64,000 bases of DNA from PNON01 sp964387025 (lineage in GTDB: Bacteria > Chloroflexota > Anaerolineae > Anaerolineales > Anaerolineaceae). The DNA lies in contig CAYLUZ010000001.1 in NCBI GenBank assembly GCA_964387025.1, positions 558,001-622,000 of the forward strand, written 5' to 3'. Shown in pieces: positions 25,325-34,553 of the stretch. The notes under the pieces were generated by a model that did not search any database, was not told the DNA's origin, and saw only the letters and a program-made list of their open reading frames with translations. Each line of letters begins with the position of its first letter. The stretch's first letter is position 1. A program made the position numbers and the translations under genes.

Positions 25325-25848
25325 AGATTTTCCTCTTAATTGCAACTGACATAATAATTTACCTGCAATTATCTTTGAAAAAACAGCAGGAATCAATATG
25401 GATCAGTTGGTTTTATTGCCACTCTATAGATATAACATTCTGACAGTTTTTCAATCCCGCCATCCAAATCCTAAAGCATTATTTATTTGAAAATTTAATG
25501 AAGGACCTGGCTTCAGCCAGTGGTGTGATTGCTTATAAATAGTATATCCATCCGTGGGAAATATTCAACCTGCAAAACATTATTGGTTTTTTGTATTAAT
25601 AATCAATTTACTGTGAGTATATTGGCTGAAATGGCAATCCTTATCCTCTATTTTTGCTATTTATTGAAATTCCTAATAAATGTAACAATATGCTGGTTAG
25701 GCGACGCTTAGAATTAAGTTAATTTAAGAATTAGGAAATATTAATTAATTGCGAAATCTTCGGCTTTGAACGAAACCACCTTGAAATGTCAATAACAAGT
25801 TGGTTTCGTTGCACCATGCTTTTAGTTCAAAACGATCATTTGGATATA
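25325..25848. other. Gene-free AT-rich intergenic region
   Basis: These 524 bases hold no credible gene. A 15-bp stem with one mismatch (25769-25783 / 25796-25810, core AACGAAACCA) lies just beyond the stop of the YwaF-like gene and may end that minus-strand transcript, although no T-tract follows. A small perfect stem CTGGCT-TC-AGCCAG is at 25507-25520. The upstream region of the diguanylate cyclase is also here, without a clear promoter. Confidence 0.5.
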
Positions 25849-26601
25849 TTATCCGGTTTCCAAAGCAATCCGGCGCTTTGCCCGCCAATCGATGAAAGCC
25901 CAGGGTAGATACAATATGCCAAACATGACAAAACCAACTACTTCCAACGATAAGATATACCAGGGCCACGGACCGAGCACATCCAAGAGACTGGCAGTTA
26001 CGGGTTTGTGCATCAGGAACATATAGTTTCCTCCCACCATTAAATTGATGACATACACGACAGCCATGGCGATATTTCCATAAATGAATACATTCAGGAA
26101 AGATTTGATCTGCGGCCGGTAGCCTTCAACGACGGTCATATAAACACCCTCAGTTATGATCAACCCGTGCGCCACCAGGGTCTGGATGGGGCGAAAATGC
26201 CAGAGACCATAAACCCCCGCATCGGGGGTCAGAAAAGCCTGTAGTGCACCGCCAATCCCAAGAAAGTAACTGAATTCGTAAATGCGGTAGCTGCGGGTGA
26301 AGAGCATGATACTGTTGAGTATGACAAAGATAGAGCACAGGTGCAGCGGAAGCATCTCGGCAATAGTCCATTCACCCAGCCAAATCTTCCAGGAGTGCCA
26401 GGACAGTTCCACGATGATGGAAGTAAAAGCCATACCCCATCGCATGTTGCGGCGAAAACGTTCGCTTTTAATACGCCGCATCCAGATGAAAGATATGTTG
26501 ATTAACAGAAAGAATATGATGAATACAAGGTGATCTTTTCCAAATACTACAAAATCGCCGCCATCCCAAACTTTTGCGAAGTATCTGCCGATGCCGTCCA
26601 T
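25849..26601 (-). CDS. YwaF-like (TIGR02206) integral membrane protein, copy 1
   Basis: 250 residues from the ATG at 26601, chosen for the GGAGG six bases upstream; a further upstream ATG has no site. About six to seven membrane helices. The family pattern includes FGKDHLVFIIFFLLINISF near the start, LPLHLCSIFVILNSIML in the centre, FLTPDAGVYGLWHFRPIQTLVAHG, and a C-terminal YMFLMHKPVTASLLDVLGPWPWY. The charged DH, His and Asp residues within helices suggest transport or a small-molecule site, but no function is known. The paralogue directly upstream (26658-27404) is clearly similar throughout. Confidence 0.82.
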   Translation of the reverse strand: MDGIGRYFAKVWDGGDFVVFGKDHLVFIIFFLLINISFIWMRRIKSERFRRNMRWGMAFTSIIVELSWHSWKIWLGEWTIAEMLPLHLCSIFVILNSIMLFTRSYRIYEFSYFLGIGGALQAFLTPDAGVYGLWHFRPIQTLVAHGLIITEGVYMTVVEGYRPQIKSFLNVFIYGNIAMAVVYVINLMVGGNYMFLMHKPVTASLLDVLGPWPWYILSLEVVGFVMFGILYLPWAFIDWRAKRRIALETG

Positions 26602-26657
26602 GATGTGCCTCCAGGTGATAAGATAATTATATAAACACAATGAGTTAATAAAAATTT

Positions 26658-27404
26658 TTAAGTAGATAAAACCATTTTCGTACGATTACGGTGGATCATT
26701 TTCCAAATCTCCCATGGTGCGACTAAAAGCAGCATGATAACCAGCGCTGCTCCAGCCATGGATAACAGATACCAGGGATAAGGACCCAGCAGATCCAGCA
26801 GGCTGGCGGATGTAGGTTTATGCATGGAGAATATGTAATTGCTGCCCAACAGGCGATTCACCAGGTAAGAGAAGAGCAAAGCAGACACCCCGAATAAGTA
26901 AGTCTTTGGGATGGAACTCCACCTTGGGCGAAATCCCTCCAAGATGGTCATGTAGATGGTCAGGGAGACGAGCAATCCATGCCCGAAAATCGTCTGGACA
27001 GCGACAAAGTGCCATAACCCGTAGGGTCCCGGGTCTGGGGTCAGGAATGCCTGCAATCCGCTTCCAATCCCCAAACAATAGGAGATCTCATATAATGTTT
27101 TTGATCGGGTTAATACCATGATCGAATTAATAATAAGGAATAACGAGCACATATGCAGGGGCAGGTTCTCACGGATATTCCAGTTTCCCACTGCTATGCT
27201 CCATGCTTGCCAGGCGACCTCAAATAGCAGTAATGTGATTGCCAGACCCAACCGCAGACGGAACCGGAATCGTTCGTCTTTGACCCTGCGCAGCCAGAAG
27301 AAGGAAAGGTTAAAGAGAATGAAAAAGACGATGATGGCAAGGTGATCCGTACCAAAAAGCACGAAGGGGCTGCCATTCCACTCTCTAGCAAAAAATCGTT
27401 CCAA
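26658..27404 (-). CDS. YwaF-like (TIGR02206) integral membrane protein, copy 2
   Basis: 248 residues from a TTG start at 27404, with a strong GGAGGA immediately upstream (4-base spacing). It has the same helices and family blocks as its neighbour: FGTDHLAIIVFFILFNLSF, LPLHMCSLFLIINSIMVL, FLTPDPGPYGLWHFVAVQTIFGHG, SMHKPTSASLLDLLGPYPWY. The two genes are 56 bases apart and likely arose by tandem duplication. Divergent from alaX. Function unknown. Confidence 0.82.
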   Translation of the reverse strand: MERFFAREWNGSPFVLFGTDHLAIIVFFILFNLSFFWLRRVKDERFRFRLRLGLAITLLLFEVAWQAWSIAVGNWNIRENLPLHMCSLFLIINSIMVLTRSKTLYEISYCLGIGSGLQAFLTPDPGPYGLWHFVAVQTIFGHGLLVSLTIYMTILEGFRPRWSSIPKTYLFGVSALLFSYLVNRLLGSNYIFSMHKPTSASLLDLLGPYPWYLLSMAGAALVIMLLLVAPWEIWKMIHRNRTKMVLST

Positions 27405-27501
27405 GACTCCTCCAGCAATTTATTTAAAGTTATAACCCCGTTGGGTCATTCAGATGCTGTTTATAATTGTATAATATGTACCAGAAAACAATGGAGTAAT
27501 T

Positions 27502-28221
27502 ATGACCGAAAACCTTTACCATATCGACAGCTATCTGCGTGAATTCGAAGCAGGAATCTTACTCAGTGATGGCGCTTCCCGATCTATTGTCCTGGACAGG
27601 ACAGCTTTCTACCCGGGAGGCGGAGGGCAGCCATGTGACCTGGGTACCCTTTCAGTGGGAAACCAATCCTGGCAGGTGGAAAAGACCCGCAAGGGACCGG
27701 AAGGGATAGAACACATCCTGGCCGGGGTTGACCCATTGCCGGTAATCGGGAGCCCGGTTAAAGGGAGATTGGATTGGGAGCGGCGTTACAGATTAATGCG
27801 CACCCATACGGCAATGCATATCCTTTGCGGGGTGATCTTTCGAGACTTCGGGGCGCAAGTCACCGGTGGCGATATGGATCTGCAGCAGGGACGGATGGAT
27901 TTTGAATTCGAATCTATGACTCGCGACCTGGTGGATGGCATTGAGCAGGCAGTCAATCGTGAAGGAGAAAAGAATTTACCAGTACGGGTCATGATCCTGC
28001 CGCGGGAGGAAGCTTTCAAAATCCCGGACCTGATCCGCACCAAGATCAACCTGCTGCCACCCGGGATACCGGAAGTCCGGACCGTGGAGATAGTCGGATT
28101 GGATCTGCAGGCGGATGGCGGGACTCATGTCGCTTCCACGAGTGAAGTGGGACGAATGAAGATCGTGGATTATAAGAGTAAGGGGAAGATCAATAAACGC
28201 ATTTATATTGAACTAGAGTAA
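27502..28221 (+). CDS. alaX: Alanyl-tRNA editing protein AlaX
   Basis: 239 residues, in the medium-to-large AlaX class. The free-standing editing domain has the zinc site H102-x3-H106 (THTAMHIL) and a distal H209 in DGGTHVASTSEVG; the cysteine of many AlaX (GCxxH) is replaced by GGTH, as in several known members. The N-terminal block TAFYPGGGGQPCDLG is the usual beta-barrel glycine-rich loop. It hydrolyses Ser or Gly mischarged on tRNA-Ala. GGAG precedes the ATG. Monocistronic. Confidence 0.92.
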   Translation: MTENLYHIDSYLREFEAGILLSDGASRSIVLDRTAFYPGGGGQPCDLGTLSVGNQSWQVEKTRKGPEGIEHILAGVDPLPVIGSPVKGRLDWERRYRLMRTHTAMHILCGVIFRDFGAQVTGGDMDLQQGRMDFEFESMTRDLVDGIEQAVNREGEKNLPVRVMILPREEAFKIPDLIRTKINLLPPGIPEVRTVEIVGLDLQADGGTHVASTSEVGRMKIVDYKSKGKINKRIYIELE

Positions 28222-28267
28222 CAAACCACTGAATTTTTCCTACAATAATGAGAGTTGGAAAAGAAAC

Positions 28268-28870
28268 TTAAGTTAAGCCGTTGATGAAGGGCAATAACTT
28301 GTCGATGCTTTGAGAGTAATCGACGTTATCCTTATCTCCATCAAAGGTAATGATCCGGCTGGTTTTTTCAGCTGCCAGCCAGGTCTCGATCAGCACCTGC
28401 TGTGCAGCCAAATCTTCAAGCCGGGACACTTCCACCTCCCGCTGCCGGCGCAGAAAACGTTCGCTGATCACTTCGATGGAAGCTTTTAGATAAACGATCA
28501 AATCTGGTGGGGGGATGAGCGATCGAGTAAGGTGATAAAAACGGGTGCAAAGATTAAAACCCGCATCCGAGAGTAATCCACGTTGGTGGAATAAGCGCGT
28601 GAAAACATAATAATCAGTTTCGAGACCACCATCAACAATACCAGCATTTCCAGATTTTCGAATTTCCGTCTCCTGGTCGGCTCGGTATAATAGGAAGTCC
28701 ATCTGGTTTTGCAGCATGAACTTATCTGCATCAGATACTGTCTCCTTATGGAAAGGGCGTGGGGAATGCTGTTCCAGATAAACATGTAAGCCGGTTTTGT
28801 CTCCCAACTTTTGTGTAAAGGTGGTTTTTCCGGTTCCAGACACTCCTGTAACGGTGATCAGTTTTCCCAT
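28268..28870 (-). CDS. Deoxynucleoside kinase family protein
   Basis: 200 residues with the P-loop GVSGTGKTT at 9-17, a central acidic DGGLETDYYVFTRLF (the DRS-like region is changed), LPPDLIVYLKAS-type lid entry (IPPPDLIVYLKASIEVI) and an arginine-rich ERFLRRQREVE lid. These are typical of the dNK/deoxyguanosine kinase family, which phosphorylates deoxynucleosides for salvage. The substrate base cannot be told. The gene lies alone between alaX and hicA. Confidence 0.82.
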   Translation of the reverse strand: MGKLITVTGVSGTGKTTFTQKLGDKTGLHVYLEQHSPRPFHKETVSDADKFMLQNQMDFLLYRADQETEIRKSGNAGIVDGGLETDYYVFTRLFHQRGLLSDAGFNLCTRFYHLTRSLIPPPDLIVYLKASIEVISERFLRRQREVEVSRLEDLAAQQVLIETWLAAEKTSRIITFDGDKDNVDYSQSIDKLLPFINGLT

Positions 28871-28969
28871 GGTATTAACAGAAATATTCTTATCAAGCGA
28901 AAATAGGTGTGATGAACAAATCCCAATGAGATATTCGAACTTTTTTGATGAAATGGATAATTTCCCCGG

Positions 28970-29215
28970 TTAGTCTTCCGAGTTAAGTGCTTTCAAGAAA
29001 TCCTGTTTTGGGATACCGGCACGGCTCAAGATCATTCGTAAAGTTGACGCCTTGAAATCTGGAATATCCGGGATAGTAAGAGGCAGCTGCATCCCGTTGG
29101 ATGTAAAACATGACATGGAAATATGGGTCCCCTGGCGGACCAGGCGATAGCCCAGGTTTTCCAATGCGTGGATCACTTTATCCTTAGGAGCAGATTCCGG
29201 GATGGAGAATGTCAT
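28970..29215 (-). CDS. hicA: HicA-like mRNA interferase toxin
   Basis: 81 residues with the small dsRBD-like fold of HicA: KVIHALENLGYRLVRQGTHISM with the catalytic histidine in QGTH, then LTIPDIPDFKASTLRMILSRAGI and a final KQDFLKAL helix. HicA toxins cleave mRNA and are neutralised by HicB. The ATG overlaps the hicB stop by four bases (ATGA). The antitoxin gene comes first here, the reverse of the order in the E. coli locus. Confidence 0.85.
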   Translation of the reverse strand: MTFSIPESAPKDKVIHALENLGYRLVRQGTHISMSCFTSNGMQLPLTIPDIPDFKASTLRMILSRAGIPKQDFLKALNSED

Positions 29216-29439
29216 ACGCTGATACCTGTCTCAGTTAAAACAGCTTCCATTACCAGGGGGCCGCTTCCAAACACTTCCTGTCCGAAGGTTTCAACATGGA
29301 ATAATATTGCTGAGCGGACATCCGTTAATGCTTCAGATTCCGTCTCTCCGGTACCGATAACAACGCCTCGTAACCCGAGGGGATAAGCTAAATATCCATC
29401 CGGATGTTTTTCAATCAGGATTTTAACCATTTTTTCCAT
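29212..29439 (-). CDS. hicB: HicB-like antitoxin
   Basis: 75 residues with the partial RNase-H-like HicB fold: KILIEKHPDGYLAYPLGLRG, then GTGETESEALTDVRSAILFHVE. It is the short type without an obvious C-terminal DNA-binding domain, so autoregulation may depend on other factors. A strong AGGAGG site (four bases from the ATG) should favour high antitoxin synthesis relative to the coupled toxin. Confidence 0.85.
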   Translation of the reverse strand: MEKMVKILIEKHPDGYLAYPLGLRGVVIGTGETESEALTDVRSAILFHVETFGQEVFGSGPLVMEAVLTETGISV

Positions 29440-29637
29440 GTTTCCTCCTGCCGTACAATCATATTATACACATTTCCAATTCAATTACCATCAGATGTAT
29501 GCAAGTTTTTGACCTATTTATACATTTAGGGACACTAGGGTGATTATCCGGACTAATCGAGCAATATATTGAATACGAAGGTGTTTTGAAGTACAGTGAG
29601 AGGGATATCATTGTCCATTACCCGGGAGGAATAAAAA

Positions 29638-30039
29638 ATGACTGGCAGCATGATTACTGGATTAATCGTTGGAGTAGTTTTAGTCGTAATTGTATTGGTA
29701 CTGATCGTCTTTCTGAAGGCAGGTGAAAAGCAGGTACCCCTGAAAGAATCCACCAAACCGAGATCAACCAATGGCAGCGTTCATGCGAAGCATGATGATC
29801 TGACAGCGATAGAAGGTATTGGCCCAAAAATCTCTGGTGTATTAAAGGACAATGGTATTACCTCGTATAAAGTGCTAGCAAAAACAGATGCTGCAAAAAT
29901 CGCGAACCTATTAAAAAAAGCCGGTTTTACCCTCGCAGAGCCATCCACATGGCCGGAACAGGCAGCCTTACTATCAGAAGGGAAAATGAAAGAGCTAAAA
30001 GTATTACAGGCAAACCTGAAAGGCGGCCGGCGAGTTTAG
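29638..30039 (+). CDS. Membrane-anchored helix-hairpin-helix protein
   Basis: 133 residues. One N-terminal membrane helix (about 4-28), a basic linker (about 33-50), and a helix-hairpin-helix domain, DDLTAIEGIGPKISGVLKDN, continuing into KVLAKTDAAKIANLLKKAGF. Similar domains occur at the end of ribosomal-protein-like or DNA-processing proteins and bind nucleic acids non-specifically. A GGGAGGA site precedes the ATG, and a terminator follows. A role tethering DNA or RNA to the membrane is inference. Confidence 0.75.
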   Translation: MTGSMITGLIVGVVLVVIVLVLIVFLKAGEKQVPLKESTKPRSTNGSVHAKHDDLTAIEGIGPKISGVLKDNGITSYKVLAKTDAAKIANLLKKAGFTLAEPSTWPEQAALLSEGKMKELKVLQANLKGGRRV

Positions 30040-30057
30040 CCCAATATAACTTCAAAT

Positions 30058-30092
30058 AATAAGCCGCCTTGACTACCATCAGGCGGTTTATT
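30058..30092 (+). terminator. Rho-independent terminator of the HhH protein gene
   Basis: AATAAGCCGCCT (30058-30069) pairs with AGGCGGTTTATT (30081-30092), 11 of 12 pairs plus one wobble, with an 11-base loop, 19 bases after the stop codon. Confidence 0.85.
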
Positions 30093-30151
30093 CATTAAGG
30101 TCGGTTTTCCATTTGGTATAATCAAAACATCTTATCCATCCTGGAGTAATT

Positions 30152-33100
30152 ATGGTTCAATCCCTTGATTTCCAATCCATTATCATGAAACTGCAGCAGT
30201 TCTGGGCAGACCAGGGCTGCCTGATCTGGCAGCCGTATTACTCACAGGTCGGCGCCGGGACGATGAACCCTGCAACTTTTTTACGTGTACTCGGCCCGGA
30301 ACCCTGGAATGTAGCTTACGTAGAACCCTCAGTTCGCCCGGATGATGGTCGTTATGGCGAAAACCCCAATCGATTGCAGCAGCATTACCAATTCCAGGTG
30401 ATCTTGAAGCCTGATCCCGGTAATCCGCAGGAGATATACCTCAAATCTTTGGAGGCCATCGGTATCGATCCGCGCCAACATGACATTCGCTTCGTGGAAG
30501 ATAACTGGGAATCACCTGCGCTTGGAGCCTGGGGACTTGGTTGGGAAGTATGGCTGGATGGGCAGGAGATCACTCAATTCACCTATTTTCAACAGGCTGG
30601 TGGACAAGTCCTGGAGCCAGTCTCGGTGGAAATCACATATGGTTTGGACAGGATTGCAATAGCCTTGCAAAAAGTACATTCTTTCAGGGACATCCAATGG
30701 AGCTCAACCCGGACTGCAGGGGATGTGAACTTGATGGGAGAGCAGGAACATAGCAAATATTACTTCGAATTGGCTGATGTAGATCGGTTGAGGGAAATGT
30801 TTAAATTGTTCGAACAGGAAGCAAATGCTGCCCTTGACGCTGGTCTGGTATTACCTGCACATGACTATATCTTAAAATGCTCCCATACATTCAATATCCT
30901 TGACACCCGCGGCGCGATCGGCGTAACCGAACGCCAGGCATTCTTTGGCCGGATGCGCGATCTTGCCCGCCGGACTGCGGAATTGTACACAATCCAGAGA
31001 CAAGACCAGGAATATCCCTGGCTAAATGATGTAAAAAAACCAGTGGAAAATCCGGCTGTAACGGGGAAAATGGATGTTATTGAGAACATTATTGGAGCTG
31101 ATCAGGCTGATCTGTTGCTGGAGATCGGCACGGAAGAACTCCCGGTTGAAGAACTGGATTCTGCAATTTCACAACTTACCGATTTGGCCGGGTCCTTATT
31201 AAAGGAAACCCGACTGGAGTATAAGGGTTTACAGGTTTGGGGAACACCACGACGCCTGGTGATATACGCTCAAGGTGTGGTTTCTCACCAACCGGATCGG
31301 GAAATGATCGTGAAAGGACCACCTGCCAACCGTGCATTTGACGCTGATGGAAAACTGACGCCAGCCGGGGAAGGGTTTGCAAAAAGTAAGGGATTGGAAC
31401 CAGCATTACTAATAACCCGGGAGATGGATGGCGGAACTTACGCTGCTATCGTTGTTCAGGAGAAAGGCAAAACCGCAAACTCCATCTTTATGACTGAATT
31501 ACCGAAACTCATCGGGAAGATCAAGTTTGATAAAACCATGCGCTGGAATGAAAGCAAAGCTGCATTTTCCCGTCCGATCCGCTGGTTCCTCGCGTTATAC
31601 GACGGAGTAGAAATCCCATTCGAATATGCCGGGATTTCCTCCGGAAAAACGACCCGGGGATTAAGGTTCCTGCAGCCTCAACAATTTGTAGTTTCTTCAA
31701 TTGAAGATTATTTTACCTATTTAAGATCCCAGGGCATTCTGCTCGAGCAGGACCAGCGAAAACAGGTGATCATGGAGCAAGTGACCCGGATCATGCAAAA
31801 TGCTGGAGCGGATGTTGAGATCGATGAAGGATTGTTGGATGAAGTGAATAACCTCGTCGAGGCACCAACTGCATTCAGGGGGAGCTTTGAAGAGATCCAC
31901 CTGAAACTTCCACCCGAAGTACTCATCTCGGTGATGAAAAAGCATCAGCGATATTTTCCTCTGATCAAGAATGGAAAACTGATGCCTTATTTCATCGCAG
32001 TTCGTAATGGAGATGAATTGGGACTGGATACTGTGACCGACGGGAACGAGCAGGTAATCCGCGCCAGATTTGCAGATGCATCCTTCTTTGTGGAAGAAGA
32101 TTTACACGCAAATTTAAGCGATTACCTTCCCAGGCTCGGAACCCTTACTTTCCAGGTGAAGCTGGGTTCGATGCTGGATAAAACCGGGCGGATCGAAAAG
32201 ATTGTGGAGGACCTCATACCTGTGTTGAATGTGGACGGTGCAGAAATCGCGATCACACACCGAGCGGCCCAGCTATGCAAAGCTGACCTGGTGACGAAAA
32301 TGGTCATCGAAATGACTGCACTGCAAGGAGTTATGGGGCGGTTCTATGCCCTTCATTCCAATGAACGATCAGAGGTGGCTGAGGCTATCTTTGAGCATTA
32401 CCTGCCGAGAAGCGCCAGTGATAAAAGCCCCACGAAACTTCCCGGTCTGGTGATCAGCATTGCAGACCGGTTGGATACACTGGCTGGTCTTTTTGCGGCT
32501 GGACTTGCTCCAACAGGCACAAAAGATCCATTTGCTCAGAGAAGGGCTGCGCTCGGTCTGGTGCAAAACCTGATCACCTGGAATCTAGACTTTGACCTGC
32601 AGCAAGGTTTAGAATCAGCCGCGCAATATCTGCCGATAAAAGCGACACCAGAATCAAAATCAGCCTGCCTGGAGTTTATTATTGGACGATTACGCTCAAT
32701 GTTATTGGACAAGGGTTTCCGGTTTGATGTCCTGGACGCAGTGCTTGCAGAATGTGGTTACAATCCGGCGAAAGCTTATCGAACCATAACAGAATTGACT
32801 GCCGCGGTCGCGCAACCTGATTGGGTGGTCAGCCTTCAAGCCTATGCCAGATGTGTGCGCATCACCCGCGACCAGAAAGAGAAATTTGACATTTCACCCG
32901 AGTTTTTTGTCGATCCTTCTGAATATGAGCTTTACCATGCACTTCAAGCATGTGAAACTCACAACACGTATAACACATTCACGGAATTTATTCAGGCCTT
33001 CACACCGATCATTCCTCCCATCAACAAGTTTTTTGAGGCAGTAATGGTTATGTCTGATGATGAACATCAAAAGACGAATCGCCTTGGGCTGCTCCAAAAA

Positions 33101-33154
33101 ATAGCTGCTCTTCCCAATGGTCTGGCCATGTTATCAAAGCTGGAGGGATTCTAA
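30152..33154 (+). CDS. glyQS: Glycyl-tRNA synthetase, fused alpha and beta subunits
   Basis: 1000 residues. Residues 1-290 are the alpha (catalytic) subunit, with LQQFWADQGCLIWQPY at the start, FLRVLGPEPWNVAYVEPS and PDDGRYGENPNRLQQHYQ. After a short linker (about 290-318) the beta subunit begins at about 320 with LLLEIGTEELPVEELDS and runs through the HD-like and tRNA-binding parts to the end. Most bacteria with this class have two proteins (alpha2beta2); a single-chain form is known in Chlamydiae and several other phyla. The enzyme charges tRNA-Gly. A CTGGAG site precedes the ATG and TATAAT (about 30117-30122) lies upstream. No T-box leader is visible. Confidence 0.97.
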   Translation: MVQSLDFQSIIMKLQQFWADQGCLIWQPYYSQVGAGTMNPATFLRVLGPEPWNVAYVEPSVRPDDGRYGENPNRLQQHYQFQVILKPDPGNPQEIYLKSLEAIGIDPRQHDIRFVEDNWESPALGAWGLGWEVWLDGQEITQFTYFQQAGGQVLEPVSVEITYGLDRIAIALQKVHSFRDIQWSSTRTAGDVNLMGEQEHSKYYFELADVDRLREMFKLFEQEANAALDAGLVLPAHDYILKCSHTFNILDTRGAIGVTERQAFFGRMRDLARRTAELYTIQRQDQEYPWLNDVKKPVENPAVTGKMDVIENIIGADQADLLLEIGTEELPVEELDSAISQLTDLAGSLLKETRLEYKGLQVWGTPRRLVIYAQGVVSHQPDREMIVKGPPANRAFDADGKLTPAGEGFAKSKGLEPALLITREMDGGTYAAIVVQEKGKTANSIFMTELPKLIGKIKFDKTMRWNESKAAFSRPIRWFLALYDGVEIPFEYAGISSGKTTRGLRFLQPQQFVVSSIEDYFTYLRSQGILLEQDQRKQVIMEQVTRIMQNAGADVEIDEGLLDEVNNLVEAPTAFRGSFEEIHLKLPPEVLISVMKKHQRYFPLIKNGKLMPYFIAVRNGDELGLDTVTDGNEQVIRARFADASFFVEEDLHANLSDYLPRLGTLTFQVKLGSMLDKTGRIEKIVEDLIPVLNVDGAEIAITHRAAQLCKADLVTKMVIEMTALQGVMGRFYALHSNERSEVAEAIFEHYLPRSASDKSPTKLPGLVISIADRLDTLAGLFAAGLAPTGTKDPFAQRRAALGLVQNLITWNLDFDLQQGLESAAQYLPIKATPESKSACLEFIIGRLRSMLLDKGFRFDVLDAVLAECGYNPAKAYRTITELTAAVAQPDWVVSLQAYARCVRITRDQKEKFDISPEFFVDPSEYELYHALQACETHNTYNTFTEFIQAFTPIIPPINKFFEAVMVMSDDEHQKTNRLGLLQKIAALPNGLAMLSKLEGF

Positions 33155-33210
33155 AAAGGAATCAACCCCGGAATAACAAATGTTTTTGTTGGAATTGTAT
33201 AAGAAAGAAC

Positions 33211-33242
33211 AACTCGCCCGGTGTGTGGCGAGTTCTGTTTTT
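33211..33242 (+). terminator. Rho-independent terminator after glyQS
   Basis: AACTCGCC (33211-33218), loop CGGTGTGT, GGCGAGTT (33227-33234), then CTGTTTTT. It lies between the convergent glyQS and response-regulator genes and may serve mostly the plus strand. Confidence 0.85.
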
Positions 33243-33263
33243 CTAAGAGAAATCCAAGGTTAC

Positions 33264-34343
33264 TTAAAGGCTTGTTTCTTCAGAAGGTGTTAATCCCAAT
33301 TTACTGGCCTGGTCAAAATTTAACAAACCTGCTCCAGTGGATTCCCCAAAAGTTGTTTTGGATGTTGCTTCATCCCAAAACGTATTTACTTCCTCCACTT
33401 TCATTTTCTTTTTGAGGCTTTTTGTAAATAGCGATTCTATCTTTTTATCTGGTTCATCAGGTAATTCAGGTACTATGGTTTCTTGCGGGTGTTCATCCGG
33501 TCTGACTTCTGTTTCAAGGGTGGTTGTAAATCCTTGTGATGCTTCTATAGATTGCGAAATCTTTGCTTGTAGATCTGTAATCACGGAACCGATGGCGTCA
33601 AAAGCTATTGCCAATCGCAGGGTAGATTTTGTTTTCTTTGTCACTATAAATAATAAATAGCCGGCATTAAGGGTGGATATAAGCAAATCAAACTGATTCC
33701 CGCGAATGGAAAATAAGTTTTCCGGTTTCTCTACTTCCATCTCAGAATTAACCCTTTGCAGGTTAGTGATCGCAGAAAGTAAATAGGGCAGAGCTTTTGA
33801 AGAAAAACCCTCATCTGGAAAATCACCTGCACTGGCGATGACCTTACCGTTGTAATCCATCATGGTTACTGCTTGGGCGGATAATTCCTGACGAAGATTG
33901 ATCAATGAATCAATGATCAGGTCCGAATGCAAGTCGATACTCGCATCCAAAGAAAACGGATGTGTTTGAGTGGTCAATCCCAAAAGACGGGAAGCCGTTT
34001 CAAGAAACTCACGCATTTCCACTGGTTTAGGAAAAAAAGCATCTGCACCAGCAGAAAGAGCCTTTTCTTTTAATTGAGGATCATTCATCCCGGATACCAG
34101 GATGACTTTGAGACCAGGTAATTTGGATTTTAATTTTCGTGTAAAATCGAGCCCTGAGATGCCCGGTAATTTGACATCGCAGACCAATAGATTAATATCT
34201 TTCCCCTTCATCATGCTGGCCGCTTGTTCAGCGGATGGAAGAACGCTTACATCGATTGAGCCACCCAGCGTGGAAAAGGCAGCTTGGAGTAACTGCCCGA
34301 GTACCATTTCATCATCAACGATAATGACACGTTTTGCTTCCAT
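33264..34343 (-). CDS. Response regulator with receiver and roadblock-like domains
   Basis: 359 residues. The N-terminal receiver (1-120) has acidic D10-D11, the phospho-acceptor D56 (LLVCDVKLPG) and K106 in FFPKP, so it is a competent phosphoryl receiver. Residues about 130-265 resemble a roadblock/LC7 or GAF-like alpha/beta module (AVTMMDYNGKVIASAG, then NLFSIRGNQFDLLISTL, TLRLAIAFDAI), as in MglB-type regulators. The last 90 residues are charged and disordered-looking. No DNA-binding domain. A TATAAT box (34355-34350) ends six bases before the ATG, so the message may be leaderless. A role in polarity or small-GTPase control is inference. Confidence 0.8.
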   Translation of the reverse strand: MEAKRVIIVDDEMVLGQLLQAAFSTLGGSIDVSVLPSAEQAASMMKGKDINLLVCDVKLPGISGLDFTRKLKSKLPGLKVILVSGMNDPQLKEKALSAGADAFFPKPVEMREFLETASRLLGLTTQTHPFSLDASIDLHSDLIIDSLINLRQELSAQAVTMMDYNGKVIASAGDFPDEGFSSKALPYLLSAITNLQRVNSEMEVEKPENLFSIRGNQFDLLISTLNAGYLLFIVTKKTKSTLRLAIAFDAIGSVITDLQAKISQSIEASQGFTTTLETEVRPDEHPQETIVPELPDEPDKKIESLFTKSLKKKMKVEEVNTFWDEATSKTTFGESTGAGLLNFDQASKLGLTPSEETSL

Positions 34344-34349
34344 AAAAAA

Positions 34350-34355
34350 ATTATA
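34350..34355 (-). promoter_or_regulatory. Candidate -10 box for a leaderless transcript
   Basis: TATAAT on the minus strand is separated from the ATG of the receiver-roadblock gene only by six T residues. No ribosome binding site is present. Confidence 0.4.
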
Positions 34356-34553
34356 TCATTAAGCTAAAATCAAGTTATTTCGTAATTATTACAATTTTCA
34401 CATTAAAGAGAAAGATATTTCGAAAATATACTTATTCGATTTTCAATGGTTATGAAGTGATGAAACAATGTCTCAATTAATCGGGATACTGCCTGTCAGA
34501 GGTGAATAATGGATGGCGAAAGTAATCAAGCTATGTTACAATCTCGTTGGAAT

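Noticed and set aside
30040..30151. T-box riboswitch upstream of glyQS
   Set aside because: Only 112 bases are available, including the terminator of the previous gene; no T-box sequence is present.
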